A stretch of 62,949 bases of DNA from Pilatotrama ljubarskyi (Eukaryota > Basidiomycota > Agaricomycetes > Polyporales > Polyporaceae), in assembly GCA_022385805.1 (NCBI GenBank), contig MU277785.1, forward strand, positions 1 through 62,949, given 5' to 3'. The first letter of the stretch is position 1, and each line of letters begins with the position of its first letter. Below the pieces are notes generated by a model, which saw only the letters and a list, made by a program, of their open reading frames with translations, did not search any database and had not been told where the DNA came from. The translations under genes were made by a program, and so were the position numbers. Of the stretch, positions 44,626-56,329 are shown piece by piece.

Positions 44626-46042
44626 AAGTACTATGCGTCTGTCCGCTTTTGGACATGCCTCTCGCGCCCGCGCACTTATCTGCAGATAGGCCGCGGTTGT
44701 GTCGTCAAAATGCTGAGAAACTGCTCTGTCGGTGCGGAAGAGTCCAGAGAGGCTCGTGATGTCCAGAACAGGTGCGTGATGTGTGAGGGAAGGGCGCGAA
44801 GCCTCTCGCGCGGACAGTAATATCAGGACTCAAGGCGTGCAAAGACCTCAATGTTTCATAGCATATCAAGAAGTCCGCAATACGATAATCAGAGGACTGA
44901 GGGACATGGATACGCCCGTCAACATCGAGCAGTCCCAGTGCTTGTCAAGTGCGAGGGTTGAGAGAGAGACAAACGAAGGGAACTAGCAGGTTAGTACGAC
45001 CGCTCTCGGAGTCCACAATGTCGATAGGGCCGGGCGCGATATCGAGCACAGGCTTCATCAAGGATCGTCTGAATCAAACATGCCAGAGGGGCAGGGGATC
45101 TCCGAGGGGAAGGGGTGCTTGATGAATGTATGTCGTGCCCTGTAAAGTGGAATAGGGAGTACTAGAAGTCCGGGGTAATTTGGTCGACCGCCGCATCTTC
45201 GACGCCGCGTCCAACTGTCGAGAAGGACGTCCTTATGTCAGAAAAGATACATGCTAGATATGAGATGGAAAGGGTGAGAGATACATATGACCAAGAACAG
45301 CGAGAGCTCTCGGAAGATGGAGGATCGGCGCCGGCAACTAAAGGCAACTCAAGGATGCTCCAGAGCCACCGATCAGTCTGTGGAGAGATTCGATGTGAGA
45401 TCGAGGCGATTCAGACTCGAGAGCGACCCTGGCCCCGATGAACGTTTTTCCTGCTCGATCTCCCCGCGAGTCGGACAAACACCTCGTCTTTCTTGACGGC
45501 CTCGTCTGCACAGCATTCACACTGTGCATTCTTCTCGCTGCAGGTCTTCCAGACGGGGCGGCCGTCGATGCGTCTCAGAGTGTCTGGACGATGATCAAAT
45601 TCGGACCGCCGATGGCTGACCAGGATCTTTCCGAATGCGGCAAGCTCGCTGCTCTGTGTGCCTGGGCTGAACTCAACGAGGGCGGCGGGCGGCGGGCGGA
45701 GGAGGATGTGCGTCGGCGGCGGTAGGGATTCGAGGAGAGGGACTGGGTGCGAATTAGAGGGGGCGGGATGGATGGGGGGCGGTGACAGTGGCTTGCAGGC
45801 GTCGTGAAAAGGGAGTGCGAGTGCCCGATGGAGGAGAGACGCCTGCTCGCTCAGACGCTCTCTTAGACTCTGAGCCTCTGTCCCCCGCCCTCGCCTGCCC
45901 CGCCCGTCTCGCTCCCCGTCGTCGTCGTCGCCCGCAGCCCCACCGCTCCCGACCGCTCTCCCACCTCGCCCCTCCAGCCCCGCCGTCTTCGTCCGCAACC
46001 TTCACAGCGGATTCACCCACCCACCCGCAGCCGGCCGTGAGG
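44626..46042. other. long divergent region between STI1 and the transcription-factor gene
   Basis: These 1.4 kb contain no gene I can support. A 195-codon minus-strand frame (45411-45998) and a 95-codon plus-strand frame (45438-45725) overlap here, and neither resembles a known family. The part near the transcription-factor start is CT-rich and probably its leader. Confidence 0.4.
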
Positions 46043-49000
46043 ATGCCTGCAACGCAGTCCGGAAATACCAACGGCCACCTGCCCACGGTCTCGGCCACTG
46101 CGACGGCTTCTGCATCGGCACCCAGGACAAAGCAAGTGCGCATGCGCTCGCCCGGGACGGCCAGCGGTGCGAACGACACCAACGATCCCTCCTCCGCGGA
46201 TGCGCGCCCGCCGCCGAAAAGGGCGCGCAAGGCCATAAACTGCGAACCCTGCAGAAACAGCAAACTCAAGTGCGACAGGTTCGTCTTCTCCCACTTCGAC
46301 CCCTTCCCGCGTTCTTGCAGTCGAAGCAGCTCCCCGCCTTCCCGCTGCGGGGCTCTCGCTGCATCGCGGCTGCTTTCTCTCCTCGGAAATCCGCACCATG
46401 GCTGACCTCATCTCCTCGCTCTCCTCGGCCTTTTCAGAAGCAGGCCCTGTTCGTCCTGCGTCCTCAGAGGTGCGTCCTGATGCCGATGCACGTCCTGCTC
46501 GTGCCAGCTCTGCCACCGCGCCCTGTACCGACGCCTGCCTCTTTCGGCCAACAGGTACCACTGCGCTCTGCTACCAAGGCCAGGACGGCATCGATCCCGC
46601 CTTTCGCGGACCCGTCGATCAGCAGTAAGTCCTCGCCGTGCTCCTCCATCATCCTTCTGCAGATCCAACCTAATCGGCACTTCCCCACCCCCAAACAGGC
46701 GTGCACCTCTCGACCCCGCCGCCGAGTTCTCGCGCATCCGACAATCCCTCACCCTCATCGAAGCTCACGTATACCAGAACCAACCTCTGCCTCGTCCGTC
46801 CCTGCATGGCTATGCGGCAGAGCCGCTTCGGCGGTCCTCTCTCAGCTCACCTCACGGTCACTACGACCGCCAGAGCCCCGATGTTGAGGGAACTTCGCCA
46901 ATTAAAGAGAAGTCCGAGGACACGGACATGACCAGCACGCCAGGTATGCTCGGACGCCAGGGCTCTGGCGGGCTGTACGCAGGGCCGACCAGCGCCGTCT
47001 CGCATCTCATATCCGTGAGCTTCTATCTCCATCTCTCGCGCTATATAACGTCTCTCTCCAACTTATGTCCTCCGCGTGACCACAGGCATCGGACCGCGAC
47101 GACTCAGACCATAACGACAGGCCTTCGTCGCCCTCGTCCCCGCCCTCCACCGCCCGCACGTCCGCCGATGGCGGCGACAGCGCGCTGAACGTCATGTCTG
47201 GCTCGAGCGGCGTCTGGGACCACGACCTCATCACTGCTCTCCCGCCGGTCGCGATCATCGACGGGCTCATCCAGTACTACTTCGAGTACTGCAACTGGAT
47301 ATACCGCCACGTCAACGAGCCGTGGCTCCTCGCGGCCTGGGATCGGTACAAGAACGGGAAACACGGCGACCGCATCGCGCTCGCTACGGTGTGCGTCCTC
47401 ATCGCGCTCGCTGCGCGATACCTGCCGCCCCGCCATGCCCTCCTCCAGGACGTAACAGAGACCCCAGAGGAGATCGGGACGAAGTGCTACGGTATCATGC
47501 GGGATGCACTTCAGCGGTACCGTGCCGATGCGGCAAGCCCCGGCCGTTCGTACTCCCTCGAACTCGTCGAGCTGCTCTTGGTGCGCTGTCACTACCTCAC
47601 CTTCGCCAAGGAAGACCCGGAGGAGACGTGGAGCGTCAGAGGGGAGCTGGTGACAATCGGAACTGCCATGGGCTTGCATCGTGACCCAGGCTCGACGCGG
47701 TTCGAGAAGAGCGTGGCGGAGCGACGGCGCTGGGCGTGGTGGCACATCATCCTCCTCGAGCGATGGCAGGCGTTCATGTTCGGCCGGCCGCTCTCCATCG
47801 CGTCGCACCACTTCAACACGCAGCTGCCCTCGTACTGCGACCCCGCCGTCGACAAGAACGGGCGCCTCTATCTCCCGAACATCGCGCTCTTCCGGCTCGC
47901 GTACATTCTCGGCGACATCATGGACAACGCGGTCTCGTTCCGCGCGGTGCAGTACTCGTCCGTGCAGCAGAAGGACAAGGCGCTCACGGAGTGGTACGAC
48001 TCGCTCCCGCACGAGCTCGACCTCGACGAATTCCGCATCGCACGCAGCCTCGCGAGCCCGATCACCGCCGTGCGCCGCGTCGGCGTGCAGAGCGTCATTA
48101 TCCGCACCGCGTACCACCACATCCGCTTCACACTCCACCGGCCCTACGCCAAGGTGCCCGAGAGCCTCGAGATCGCGGTGAGCGCCGCTTCGCAGCTCAT
48201 CGCGCTCGTCGGCCAGACGCGCCCGGACTTCCTCTCCAACTCCGCGCTCGCAGTGCCCGGGCACATGAATTGGGGCCCGTTCCACGTCTTCTCTGCCGCG
48301 ATGTTCTTCTCATTCCAGCTCATCACGAAGCCGGACCAGCCCGCTGCGAGCCTCTTCCGCGAGAACATCCGCAAGGCGCTTGCCTCGCTCGAGCAGAGCC
48401 GCTGGATGCCCGTCGCGGACAAGGCGCTCACGATCCTCCAGGCGCTCGCGCCGCTCTACTCGGACGAGCTGCTCGAGCTCGCGCGCGACGAGCGAGAGCG
48501 CAAGAAGGCGCAGGTCCTCAGTCTCGTGCGCACCCTCGCGTTCCCGTACCAGGACGCGCCGTACTCGCGCTCTGCGGACTCTCCCGGGTACAACCTCTAT
48601 GACCAGGGCCGCGGCAGAAGCGCGAGCGGCCAGGCGCAGCAGGGCGCGTTCCACAACCACGCCCACGCCCAGGTCGAGCCGCTGCAGCAACACCCGAGCT
48701 CGCTGCAGAACCACACTATGCCCGTTTCGCAAGCGCCGGTTTCCGTAACTCGCTGGACGTCGCAGTCACAGCCCGAACTCGCGCCCCCTCCGCCCGCGCC
48801 TCATTACTCGCAACACCAGCCGCCGCCGCCGCACGCCCAGCAGGCGATGTACGCGCACCGCGGCTCGACGGGCTCGATACCCGCCTCGCAGTCCCAGCCG
48901 CACCACACGACGGTGCACGCGCACGCGTACTCGCCCACCACGTCTTCGCTCGCGGCGAGCCAGTCCTTCCCGGGGCCCATGACGCGCTACGGCACGCAGC

Positions 49001-49272
49001 CGGGAGCAGAGGGCATGCCGCCCCCAATCGGGCCGCTTCAGCAGCAGCAGCCACAGCAGCAGCCACAGCAGCACCATCAGGCGCACGTGTTCCGCGAGCA
49101 GCAGGGACCCGGGCAGCAGGGGCACGAGCTCGCGTACGTGCACCCCGCGGACGAGAGCTCGATGTGGGGCGCGTCGATCGGGTTCGCGCTCTCGGAGTGG
49201 AACTCGTTCGTCGACGTTATGCAGCGCCCGGACAGCTTCGCGGGCGGCATGGTGCAGGGTCCGCCGCACTGA
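46043..49272 (+). CDS. Zn(II)2Cys6 transcription factor with fungal-specific domain
   Basis: This is a nuclear DNA-binding regulator of unknown targets. The start at 46043 gives MPATQSGNTNGHLPTVSATA. A basic region ARKAINCEPCRNSKLKCDR is joined, across an intron with GTTCGT donor, to SRPCSSCVLR, and across a second intron to GTTALCYQGQDG. This rebuilds all six zinc cysteines. A Ser/Pro-rich linker follows, then the fungal_trans domain from about IDGLIQYYFEYCNWIYRHVN, through LATVCVLIALAARYLPP, WSVRGELVTIGTAMGLHRDP and RRWAWWHIILLERWQAFMFG to HHIRFTLHRPYAKVPESLEI. The tail is Gln/His/Pro-rich, with a glutamine run near 49040-49075, and ends DSFAGGMVQGPPH. The domain order is normal. It is divergent from STI1. 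Confidence 0.9.
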
Positions 49273-50108
49273 GCGCGGTCGCGGGGATTATTGCCAGTAT
49301 CCAGCCTTCGTTGATGCTTGAGGCTGAAGTGGCAGGAGTGCGGAGGAGAGAGGATACTTGGGAGGGTACGTGTTGGAGTCTTGTGGACAGCTTGGTCCGG
49401 TGCACACGCTTCTGGCGGCACCTCTACATTATGAACGCCCGCTTTCGTCTTCGTCCTCGTTCCCGGTCTGCTTCGGTGCTTGTAGCTGCTATCAGTGGCC
49501 GGTCTATCTCGCTCTGCTTTGTCTGGTATCGTCGTATTCGTAGTCCTCGCTCTGCTCCAACGCGCCTGTAATGATGTACGTCGCCCATATGTCGCCGATC
49601 TGTAGTACATACGTAGTATCACGCTGGATTCAAAGTATACATATATATATATATATCTCGGGATGTATCTTCCATACCGTCGTTCCGTACATCGTCATAT
49701 AACGCTTTGTTCCTGCATTCGAGCCCGTCAATTCTTGCAATCTGTTCCGGATAGGCACAGAGACACCCCTGCTGGCATATCTTGTGAAAGAGGCCATAAC
49801 CTCGAGGTTCAGTTGCAGGGACGCCTTGAACTCGGCCTGACCGGCCTTCTATGTACACGACGAACGCCCAGTCCGACATTGAGAGACATTGGCGACCCAG
49901 ATACAGTTGCAGGGCACAACAGGGGGACCCAAACGACGTAGGTTGTGGAGCCTTGGATGCGAACACGATCTTGGAGACATTACAAGAGCGAACACACGAC
50001 ACACAGCGCGACACGAGAGTAGGAGATAGTATACCTAGGATACACATGCGATTGTCTTCTTTCCTCGTCCCCTGAGTGATAGTAGAACCATCAGTTCCGA
50101 AGTCACGT
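49273..50108. other. intergenic between convergent genes
   Basis: These 836 bases hold an AT dinucleotide run at 49641-49656. The minus-strand open frame that continues past the hexokinase stop to 49619 is out of the hexokinase model and looks noncoding. Confidence 0.5.
49641..49656. repeat. AT dinucleotide microsatellite, 8 units
   Basis: Eight perfect AT units lie within the convergent intergenic region, with no link to a gene. They may mark a 3' end region. Confidence 0.9.
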
Positions 50109-52739
50109 CTACAGCCCCTGCTTGATTGCTTGGAGCGCGCATAGAGCAGCTGTGAAGAGTGAAGCCATTCGTGTCTAGCAGCGAGCAGGAGATGAGAGGC
50201 CAAAGAACTCACCTCCGACACCGCTTCCGTCCTTCGCAAGGCCAATGTCGACCTTCTTCTCGACCTCCTCACCCACAAGCTCCCGTAGCGATTCACGTAG
50301 ACGAGCGTTGAAGTTGGGGTAGTGCTGGATGAGACTACATGCCAGCGGTCAGATTCGAATCCACCGTGCTGGTCAGATGCGTCAAGCACATACCTGCCGT
50401 CTACACCAACCGAGATTCTCTGCTCCTGGGTCGTAAAACCTCCGCCAAGCTTCGCACGGCCGGTCTGCACAAGGACGGCCGCGACGGCACAGCCGCTCAA
50501 CCGCGCAGCGCGGTTGGCCACGAGCGATGACGCCCACCGCACGATCGCCGCATCACGCAGAGATACGTCTGCGGGATCGAGCGCCAGTCTCTGGATGATG
50601 ATTCCGCGGATGCGCTCCAGGCGTGCAACATCGTCAGGAGAGAGCGCATCTACGTCGGTGAAGTGAGCGGATTGCCAGTCAGGGACCTTGGTGTCTGAGG
50701 GTACGCCGTTCGTCACGGGCTTTTCGTCCTTCGAGTCCGTAGTGACTGGCACAATGGGGACCCGCCCGGTCTCCCAGGCCTCCTCGACTTCGGACATAAT
50801 TGCGGTGTCGAGACCATAGTGAGTGTTTAGAGGCGTGCTCGAACGGCCCTTGAAGAGCAGAGGTTTCGGTGCGGCATCAATAAGGGAGAGGAGCACATTG
50901 CGCGTAATCTCTCCCAGGTACATCCCGGAGATGAACTTCTCGAAGGCTTGGAGTCGGGGGTTGATCGACTCTCGGTCCACCTTATTGTCGAAGGGGGTAG
51001 TGGGGAGCACAGTGCGCTATACACAGAGACATCAATATCAAGCCTGTGTACTCCTAGCTGGACAGGCGAACGCACAGTATTATTGAAAGCACCCCATTCC
51101 GTGTTCACGATCATGTGTCCGCCCTTCTGTCGGGCTGGAGAGTCGCCCAGCTTCTTGATATTATCGACTTTCTCAACGTAGGCTCCGTTAGTGCCGGTGC
51201 CGAATATACTGCCTGAGATGCACAAATCCCGAACCGATTAGCCGATGTCCAGGCACTTCGTGGTGGGAGCTCGCGGGTGAATCTACATACCGAGAATGCA
51301 GCCGCCACTGGTATATGCGCGCGACAGGAGGGCACCGACGGTCTGCTATCGTCAGTCAGTTGATCCGTGCACATAGAAACTAGACTCACATCATTGACGA
51401 GCGCCACACATCGGACGTGCAGGTGTTTCCGGTTGAAAGCATCCTGCAGCAGCTGGACGACGTCATGCCCGACAGCGTTCTTCGCAGAGAAGCCTTTCGT
51501 CCATGTCAAGATCTTGCCTTGGTTCAGAGCCGTTTGCTCTACAGGGAAACTGAACGTTAGTCCGAGGGGAACGGCGGGTTCTGGTGGAAGGTCTGCCAGT
51601 GAGGGTGACGCGAAGGGGTTGGCCTGATCAGTAGGACTTGATGGGACGGCAGAAGCGAACTCGGTCAAGAAGGCATCCACAGAATCAGCGAGGTAGTCTG
51701 CACATGAAGCCTGTGAGTAAGTGCGGGCAAACTGCGACTTAGGCATACCGACCAAAGAGAGCCGTGGCTTCCCCTGTTTTGAGTGCCTCGGAAACTTTGT
51801 ACTTCTGTTGCCGCAGAACGAACTCGTGATTGCCTAGCAACTCGACCTCGCAAACTCGGCTGAATTGCGCTGGCGGTGAGCAGCTGCCGGACGTGACCAA
51901 TCACGTCTCACGTACAGATTGGTTCCGCCAAGGTCCAATGCAAGGAAAGTGCTAGTATAATCATGTCAGTACACGCTACTAGTACACCACGTCGCCGAAG
52001 CCATGAAATAGACTGTATCTAGCCATCAGATACTATGACGTCGCGGCTGTTTCTCAGAACAGAAACCGCGAGGAGATGCCCTCGCGGTCTTGTGACATAT
52101 GACACGATCATAGAATGAGCAGCAATTCGCGCATTTCGGACGCGTACTACCCATGCAGATCCCGGAACCCCTAGGCATATGCTCAGGTCCATGATTGATG
52201 AGCTGCGCTCACCAACATGTCCTATCGATCGTTGGTTATGCCGAGATGTACATAATCTCGGTCAAGGAATGTGTAGAAGCGCTTCGACCTTCCATATTGA
52301 GCGCGACGATACCGGTCCTACCCCGGGGCGCGTCAATATGGAAGAGCAACCGCGCTCTGCAGCAAGGAGCTCGTACGGATGCCCGGCATGAACGCGGACA
52401 AGGGGAAAAGTGCCGAGAGTGGGCAGCGACGTATACCGCCTGAGCTGCAAGACCATGAAGACTTACCCAGTCTCTGTCCCGTCGGGCACGCCTGTTACGA
52501 AAGTCGGGCTGCGGAGCACGCGACGGTCAGAGGACAGATATACTATGTATGTCTGATCGGACATACATCATGGCCATCGGATGATTGTATTCACCCAGAC
52601 CGAGAGCAAAGTCTTCGAGGAATTGGGTGGTAATGCGGATGAGATCATCCTTGGTGAGGCGGAACTGCTCCTCGATGTCGTCGAGGATGCGACGGGTGGT
52701 CTCCGGCGACGCCCTGTATAAGGCGGATGTCGGGGCCAT
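50109..52739 (-). CDS. hexokinase
   Basis: Hexokinase phosphorylates glucose and fructose with ATP in the cytosol and may also act in sugar sensing. Exon 1 (52567-52739) gives MAPTSALYRASPETTRRILD, ...EYNHPMAMI. Exon 2 (52467-52509, 43 nt) gives PTFVTGVPDGTETG. Exon 3 (51916-51951, 36 nt) gives TFLALDLGGTNL, the phosphate-1 loop. Then come RVCEVELLGNHEFVLRQQKY, LGLTFSFPVEQTALNQGKIL with TWTKGF (sugar-binding), ALVND, IFGTGTNGAYVEKV, MIVNTEWGAF and DRESINPRLQAFEKFISGMY. The final join reads DGSGVGAALCALQAIKQGL with a TAG at 50109-50111. The intron between exons 2 and 3 is 515 bases while its neighbours are about 57. All catalytic blocks are present. Confidence 0.94.
51952..52466 (-). other. 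unusually long hexokinase intron
   Basis: The donor is GTAAGT and the acceptor ends CTAG; joining the exons restores ETG-TFLALDLGG in frame. At 515 bases it is about nine times longer than the first intron of the same gene. It contains two adjacent hairpins near 52047-52088. No open frame or transposon end is recognised inside. Confidence 0.75.
52065..52088. repeat. perfect 9-bp inverted repeat inside the long intron
   Basis: ACCGCGAGG at 52065-52073 pairs fully with CCTCGCGGT at 52080-52088 across a six-base loop. Immediately upstream GTTTCT and AGAAAC form a second stem around CAGAAC. Confidence 0.85.
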
Positions 52740-53615
52740 GGTGGGCGGGATGGACGGGTAGACGAGTGGAGGAGAAGCGGAGGGAGGGATAGGACGAGGA
52801 GGCCGAGAAAGTTGGACGCGCTCTCTCGCCCATCGACACCTTATGACATAGCTGCAAGGTCACGTGCAGCACCCTCCCGATCGCTCTGATTGCCTTTCTG
52901 AGGTGATACCACCTACGAATGCCAGCTCCACCCCACTCTCTGTCCACTTCCATCCCGCCTGGTTCGCCTTCCATCCCATAGGTCAGAGCTGGAACGGCCC
53001 TGGTCTACGTGTCCCATAGCCTACAGCCTGAAACTCTCCGCAAGGTTCATCGGGTCGGACTCAACCCCCGGCGGTCGGGAGCGGTCGAGATTGTTTCTGA
53101 AGTGGGGGCATGTGTTACTTCGCATGGCACGACAAGCTTGTTCCGGAGGGTCTAGTTTTCCCCAGCTTTCAGGGCTGCCTAGGTGTACGGCGATGCCGAA
53201 CGTTGCAATTCCGGGGACTGCTAGTCGGATCGTGACACTGTGAGTTGCAGGGTGCCTTTGGCGCTCACGGCACATACGTAGTAAATCTAAGCAAACTTGG
53301 TTGGAGTTGGATGAGCTACGACGGCCCGTTCGCGTTGAGTGCGTAGCAAATCATGAGACCTAGCGTCTTCTCCATAATCTCGCGATCGCCTCGAGATGTC
53401 CTGCGGTGATATACGGGACTTGGCTAAGCAGACGATGTACGGTACCGGTGTCATAGGCGCCCGTAGGGTCGGCCGTTTCCGGCGATGATTCGGGCAGCAC
53501 CACGCAGCGGCTCTGTGACGACCTCCACGAATCACTACCTATTTTTCTGTACGTCTGACTGTCTACCCACTCAGTCTTTGTGCGTGCTTCGAACTCATCG
53601 CTGCAACAGTTCGAA
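52740..53615. promoter_or_regulatory. divergent region between hexokinase and ATP synthase subunit d
   Basis: These 876 bases hold nothing coding that I can support. GA-rich DNA next to hexokinase (CT-rich on its coding strand) and a pyrimidine-rich CCTATTTTTCTGTACG stretch before the ATP7 start are likely promoter parts. Confidence 0.45.
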
Positions 53616-54451
53616 ATGGCCTCGAAAGCTGTCGCTGCGACGGTGGTAAGTCTCGCAGAAAAATCAACGCTTGACGGGCCCTCGTGACGTTTGCTCGCCC
53701 TGTCCAGGACTTCGCCCGCATCTACTCCTCGCTGGGTCTCGGCAAGGGTCAGTTTGCTCAGTGCTCAGGAGCGTTCTGGTAGGATGGACGGTGTATGCTA
53801 ACGCGCCGCGACGGGCAGAGACCATTGCATCCCTCCAGGCGTTCCGCAAGCGTCACGCCGATGCCCAGCGCATCCACGCGCAGCTGGCCTCGCAGCCCAC
53901 CACTGTCGACCTCGCGCACTACCGTTCTGTGCTCCGCAACAAGGCTGTCGTTGATGAGGCCGAGAAGATCCTCAACGAGTTCAAGCCTGTCACCTACGAC
54001 GTGAACGCGCACATCAAGGCGATTGAGACGTTCGAGGCCAAGGCTGTAAGTAACGCACCTTGGAGCTGTTCATAGTAGGGTTTTATAGAGGTTGCTTGGG
54101 GACTCTAGGTTGCAAAGGCGAAGGAGACGACGGAGAAAATCGACGCGGAACTCAAGGACCTCCAGGCCACCCTCGCCAACATCGAGGAGGCTCGTCCCTT
54201 TGAGGACCTCACCGTAAGTGACCACTCGCCTTTTACGTTCGTGGGCCCTTATTCACCGCTCCCTGCATGTAGTCCGAGGAGGTTGGCAAGGCGCACCCCC
54301 GTATCGTCGAGGCCGTCGAGACGATGATCAAGAAGGGCAAGTGGACCGTGCCTGGTGCGTTTCAATCCCGTCCTTCCCCCTCCACGCACTCAGTAGATGA
54401 TTTGTTTCCTCAGGCTACAAGGAGAAGTTCGGCGACCTTTCGCTCATGTAA
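53616..54451 (+). CDS. ATP7: mitochondrial ATP synthase subunit d
   Basis: This subunit belongs to the peripheral stalk of the F1Fo ATP synthase at the inner membrane. Exon 1 gives MASKAVAATV, then GTAAGT. DFARIYSSLGLGK, ETIASLQAFRKRHADAQRIH, TTVDLAHYRSVLRNKAVVDE and KPVTYDVNAHIKAIETFEAK follow in short exons. VAKAKETTEKIDAELKDLQA, IEEARPFEDLT, SEEVGKAHPRIVEAVETMIK and GYKEKFGDLSLM end at TAA 54449-54451. The joined protein is about 170 residues, the normal length, and all joins keep frame. It diverges from hexokinase and converges on calcineurin B. Confidence 0.93.
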
Positions 54452-55171
54452 ACGTTGTCATATCTCCCCATATTACATTCGGCATAGATGTAAGGAATGT
54501 GCCGTAATGCAATCGCCCGCGTGCAAGGATCATGCAGGAGACCATCCAGCGCTGGGCAGTGAGCAAACAACGCACAGCCGTCCCATGACAATGTCGCAAC
54601 GCGGCGAATTCAACGTGCGAGGGGCTCGGTGCACTGACATGTCCAGCGATGTCGAGCAGCGAAGCGCGAGTACGAGTGGCAGAAAGGCGGACTGAAGAGC
54701 TTGACATGACAGGCCTATCCGTGCGCTCTTAGCATGGACTGATTCGTAGACAAGTCCTCTGTGGTACTGAGCTCCACCATCGTCGCGGGCATCCGATGGC
54801 AGACTATAGTGGCTGGGGGTTTACAGCAGTACGCCCGATTGTTGGATGAAGACCAGATTAATGGCAGAGCCAGGCGCCCCCTAATCGACTCTGAGAAGGC
54901 CACATGTGGGCCTACGTACAGCGATGGCGAGATAGAGATATTGCGAAACAACCTAGGCCTAACTATACGACGGGAATACAGCGACAGATATTACACTCGG
55001 TGGTATGCAGCGAGACCGCAGGTTCGGATATGGGCGAGCGTGCGTGGGTACGACTGGTCATGACGGGCGTGGCGATCCGGGGAGATGCGAGAGCTAGAAA
55101 AAGGCCAAGGGTGCGGGAAGCAACGATGCGTGTAGAGCCAGACGCGGAAAGTAGGGTAGAAGGGAGTGCGT
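54452..55171. other. intergenic between convergent genes
   Basis: These 720 bases between two stop codons contain no supported gene; the frames on both strands are short and unlike known proteins. Confidence 0.5.
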
Positions 55172-56065
55172 TCAGAAGAGGTCCTCGAGTGTCATTTGTT
55201 TTACGATGTCCTAGCGACGATATGTCAGTAACAGTCACCGCCGATGAGTTTAGAATCATAAGCAGACGGTAACGCACCGTATTGGACACCATCTGGACGA
55301 ACTCGTCAAAGCTCAGCTTGCCGTCGCCGTCTTTGTCCGCCTCCATAATGGTCTTGTCGACGATTTGCTGGAGCTGTCCGTCCTTGAGGTTGTTGCCCAC
55401 CATCATCTTCAGCACCAGGAAGAGCTCGCCGTTCGAGATGTACCCGTCCCGGTCCATGTCGTAGACCTTAAAGGCAACTGAACGCACGACGCGTCAATCA
55501 GAGCGACGTGAGGGCTACCAAGGTGGCTCACATCTCAGCTTCTCTTCTCGTCCACCTCGACTACTGAACGCGCTCAGGCCACCGACGAACTCTTGGAAGT
55601 CAACCGTGCCTCCACCACTGCAGATCGAGTCAACATGTCAATGCTTCCCAAGTGAACATAGACAGACTCTTCATCGAAGATCGCTATTAGCCGCGATGCA
55701 AGCGGGTTGTTTGCGATCTGCGGTATTTGCAAGAACTCTTCACGGTCAATTGATCCGGAACCGTCGCTACAGGTAGACGCGCAGGATGAGAGAGTCGTCG
55801 GTACATCAAGGTGCTGAGGGCCGTACCTATCGAGTTTCATGAATCGTTTCTTCAGACGCTCCAGCTCGCTTGCATTGACTGAGCACGGCCACCATGATCC
55901 TGTCAGATTACCACAACGTGCGCGGCAACAACCCATACGCACAGTTGGACCGCTTTTGCATGTCCTCCATAAACTGGGATGCTACATCGCGAGGAAGAGA
56001 CGGCCTCAGTCAATATTGAGTACGGAGCATGGATACAGAGAAAACGACGAACGTGACTGCCCCAT
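55172..56065 (-). CDS. CNB1: calcineurin regulatory subunit B
   Basis: Calcineurin B is the calcium-sensing partner of the calcineurin phosphatase catalytic subunit. The start at 56065 gives a 13-nt coding exon (ATG GGG CAG TCA C) carrying the MG myristoylation site. A 71-base intron then joins to [14 protein letters not shown], and a third exon reads [18 protein letters not shown]-hand 1 is [14 protein letters not shown], followed by [16 protein letters not shown]-hand 2 is [18 protein letters not shown]-hand 3 is [20 protein letters not shown], and [20 protein letters not shown] followed by [14 protein letters not shown] is EF-hand 4. The last exon is [12 protein letters not shown]. Seven or so exons are packed in 0.9 kb. 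The protein is complete, about 175 residues. Confidence 0.94.
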
Positions 56066-56329
56066 GGTTGGTCAACAGCAGATATACAGCCGAAAGCGGT
56101 TCTTTAAGTGTTCTCGGGATGAGCAAGCAAGGGCTAGGGAGAGGAGGAGGAGGAGGAGAGGAAGGATGCAAGATAGCGCGTACGGACTTGAGTGGCCTCG
56201 GTTACAGCACAAAGACGCCGTGGGAAAGCCCCTTCCCCGCTCGAAGGCGGGCGCCTGAGCTTGTAACACCGCTCGTCAACGTACATATCGTGCACGGCGT
56301 CGAGGACAGCCATCCCAGCGTCCTGGAAG
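56066..56329. promoter_or_regulatory. shared divergent region of CNB1 and MSS1
   Basis: These 264 bases lie between two start codons. There is a GGAGGAGGAGGAGGAG purine run near 56142-56160 and no TATA box. Confidence 0.5.

Noticed and set aside
47104..48285. 393-codon minus-strand open frame opposite the transcription factor
   Set aside because: It is the antisense shadow of the fungal_trans domain, which is clearly coding on the plus strand. Its Arg/Val/Glu-rich composition is typical of GC-rich antisense frames.
49619..50108. Extension of the hexokinase last open frame to 49619
   Set aside because: It runs through introns and past the true stop; spliced reading ends at ALQAIKQGL with the TAG at 50109-50111.
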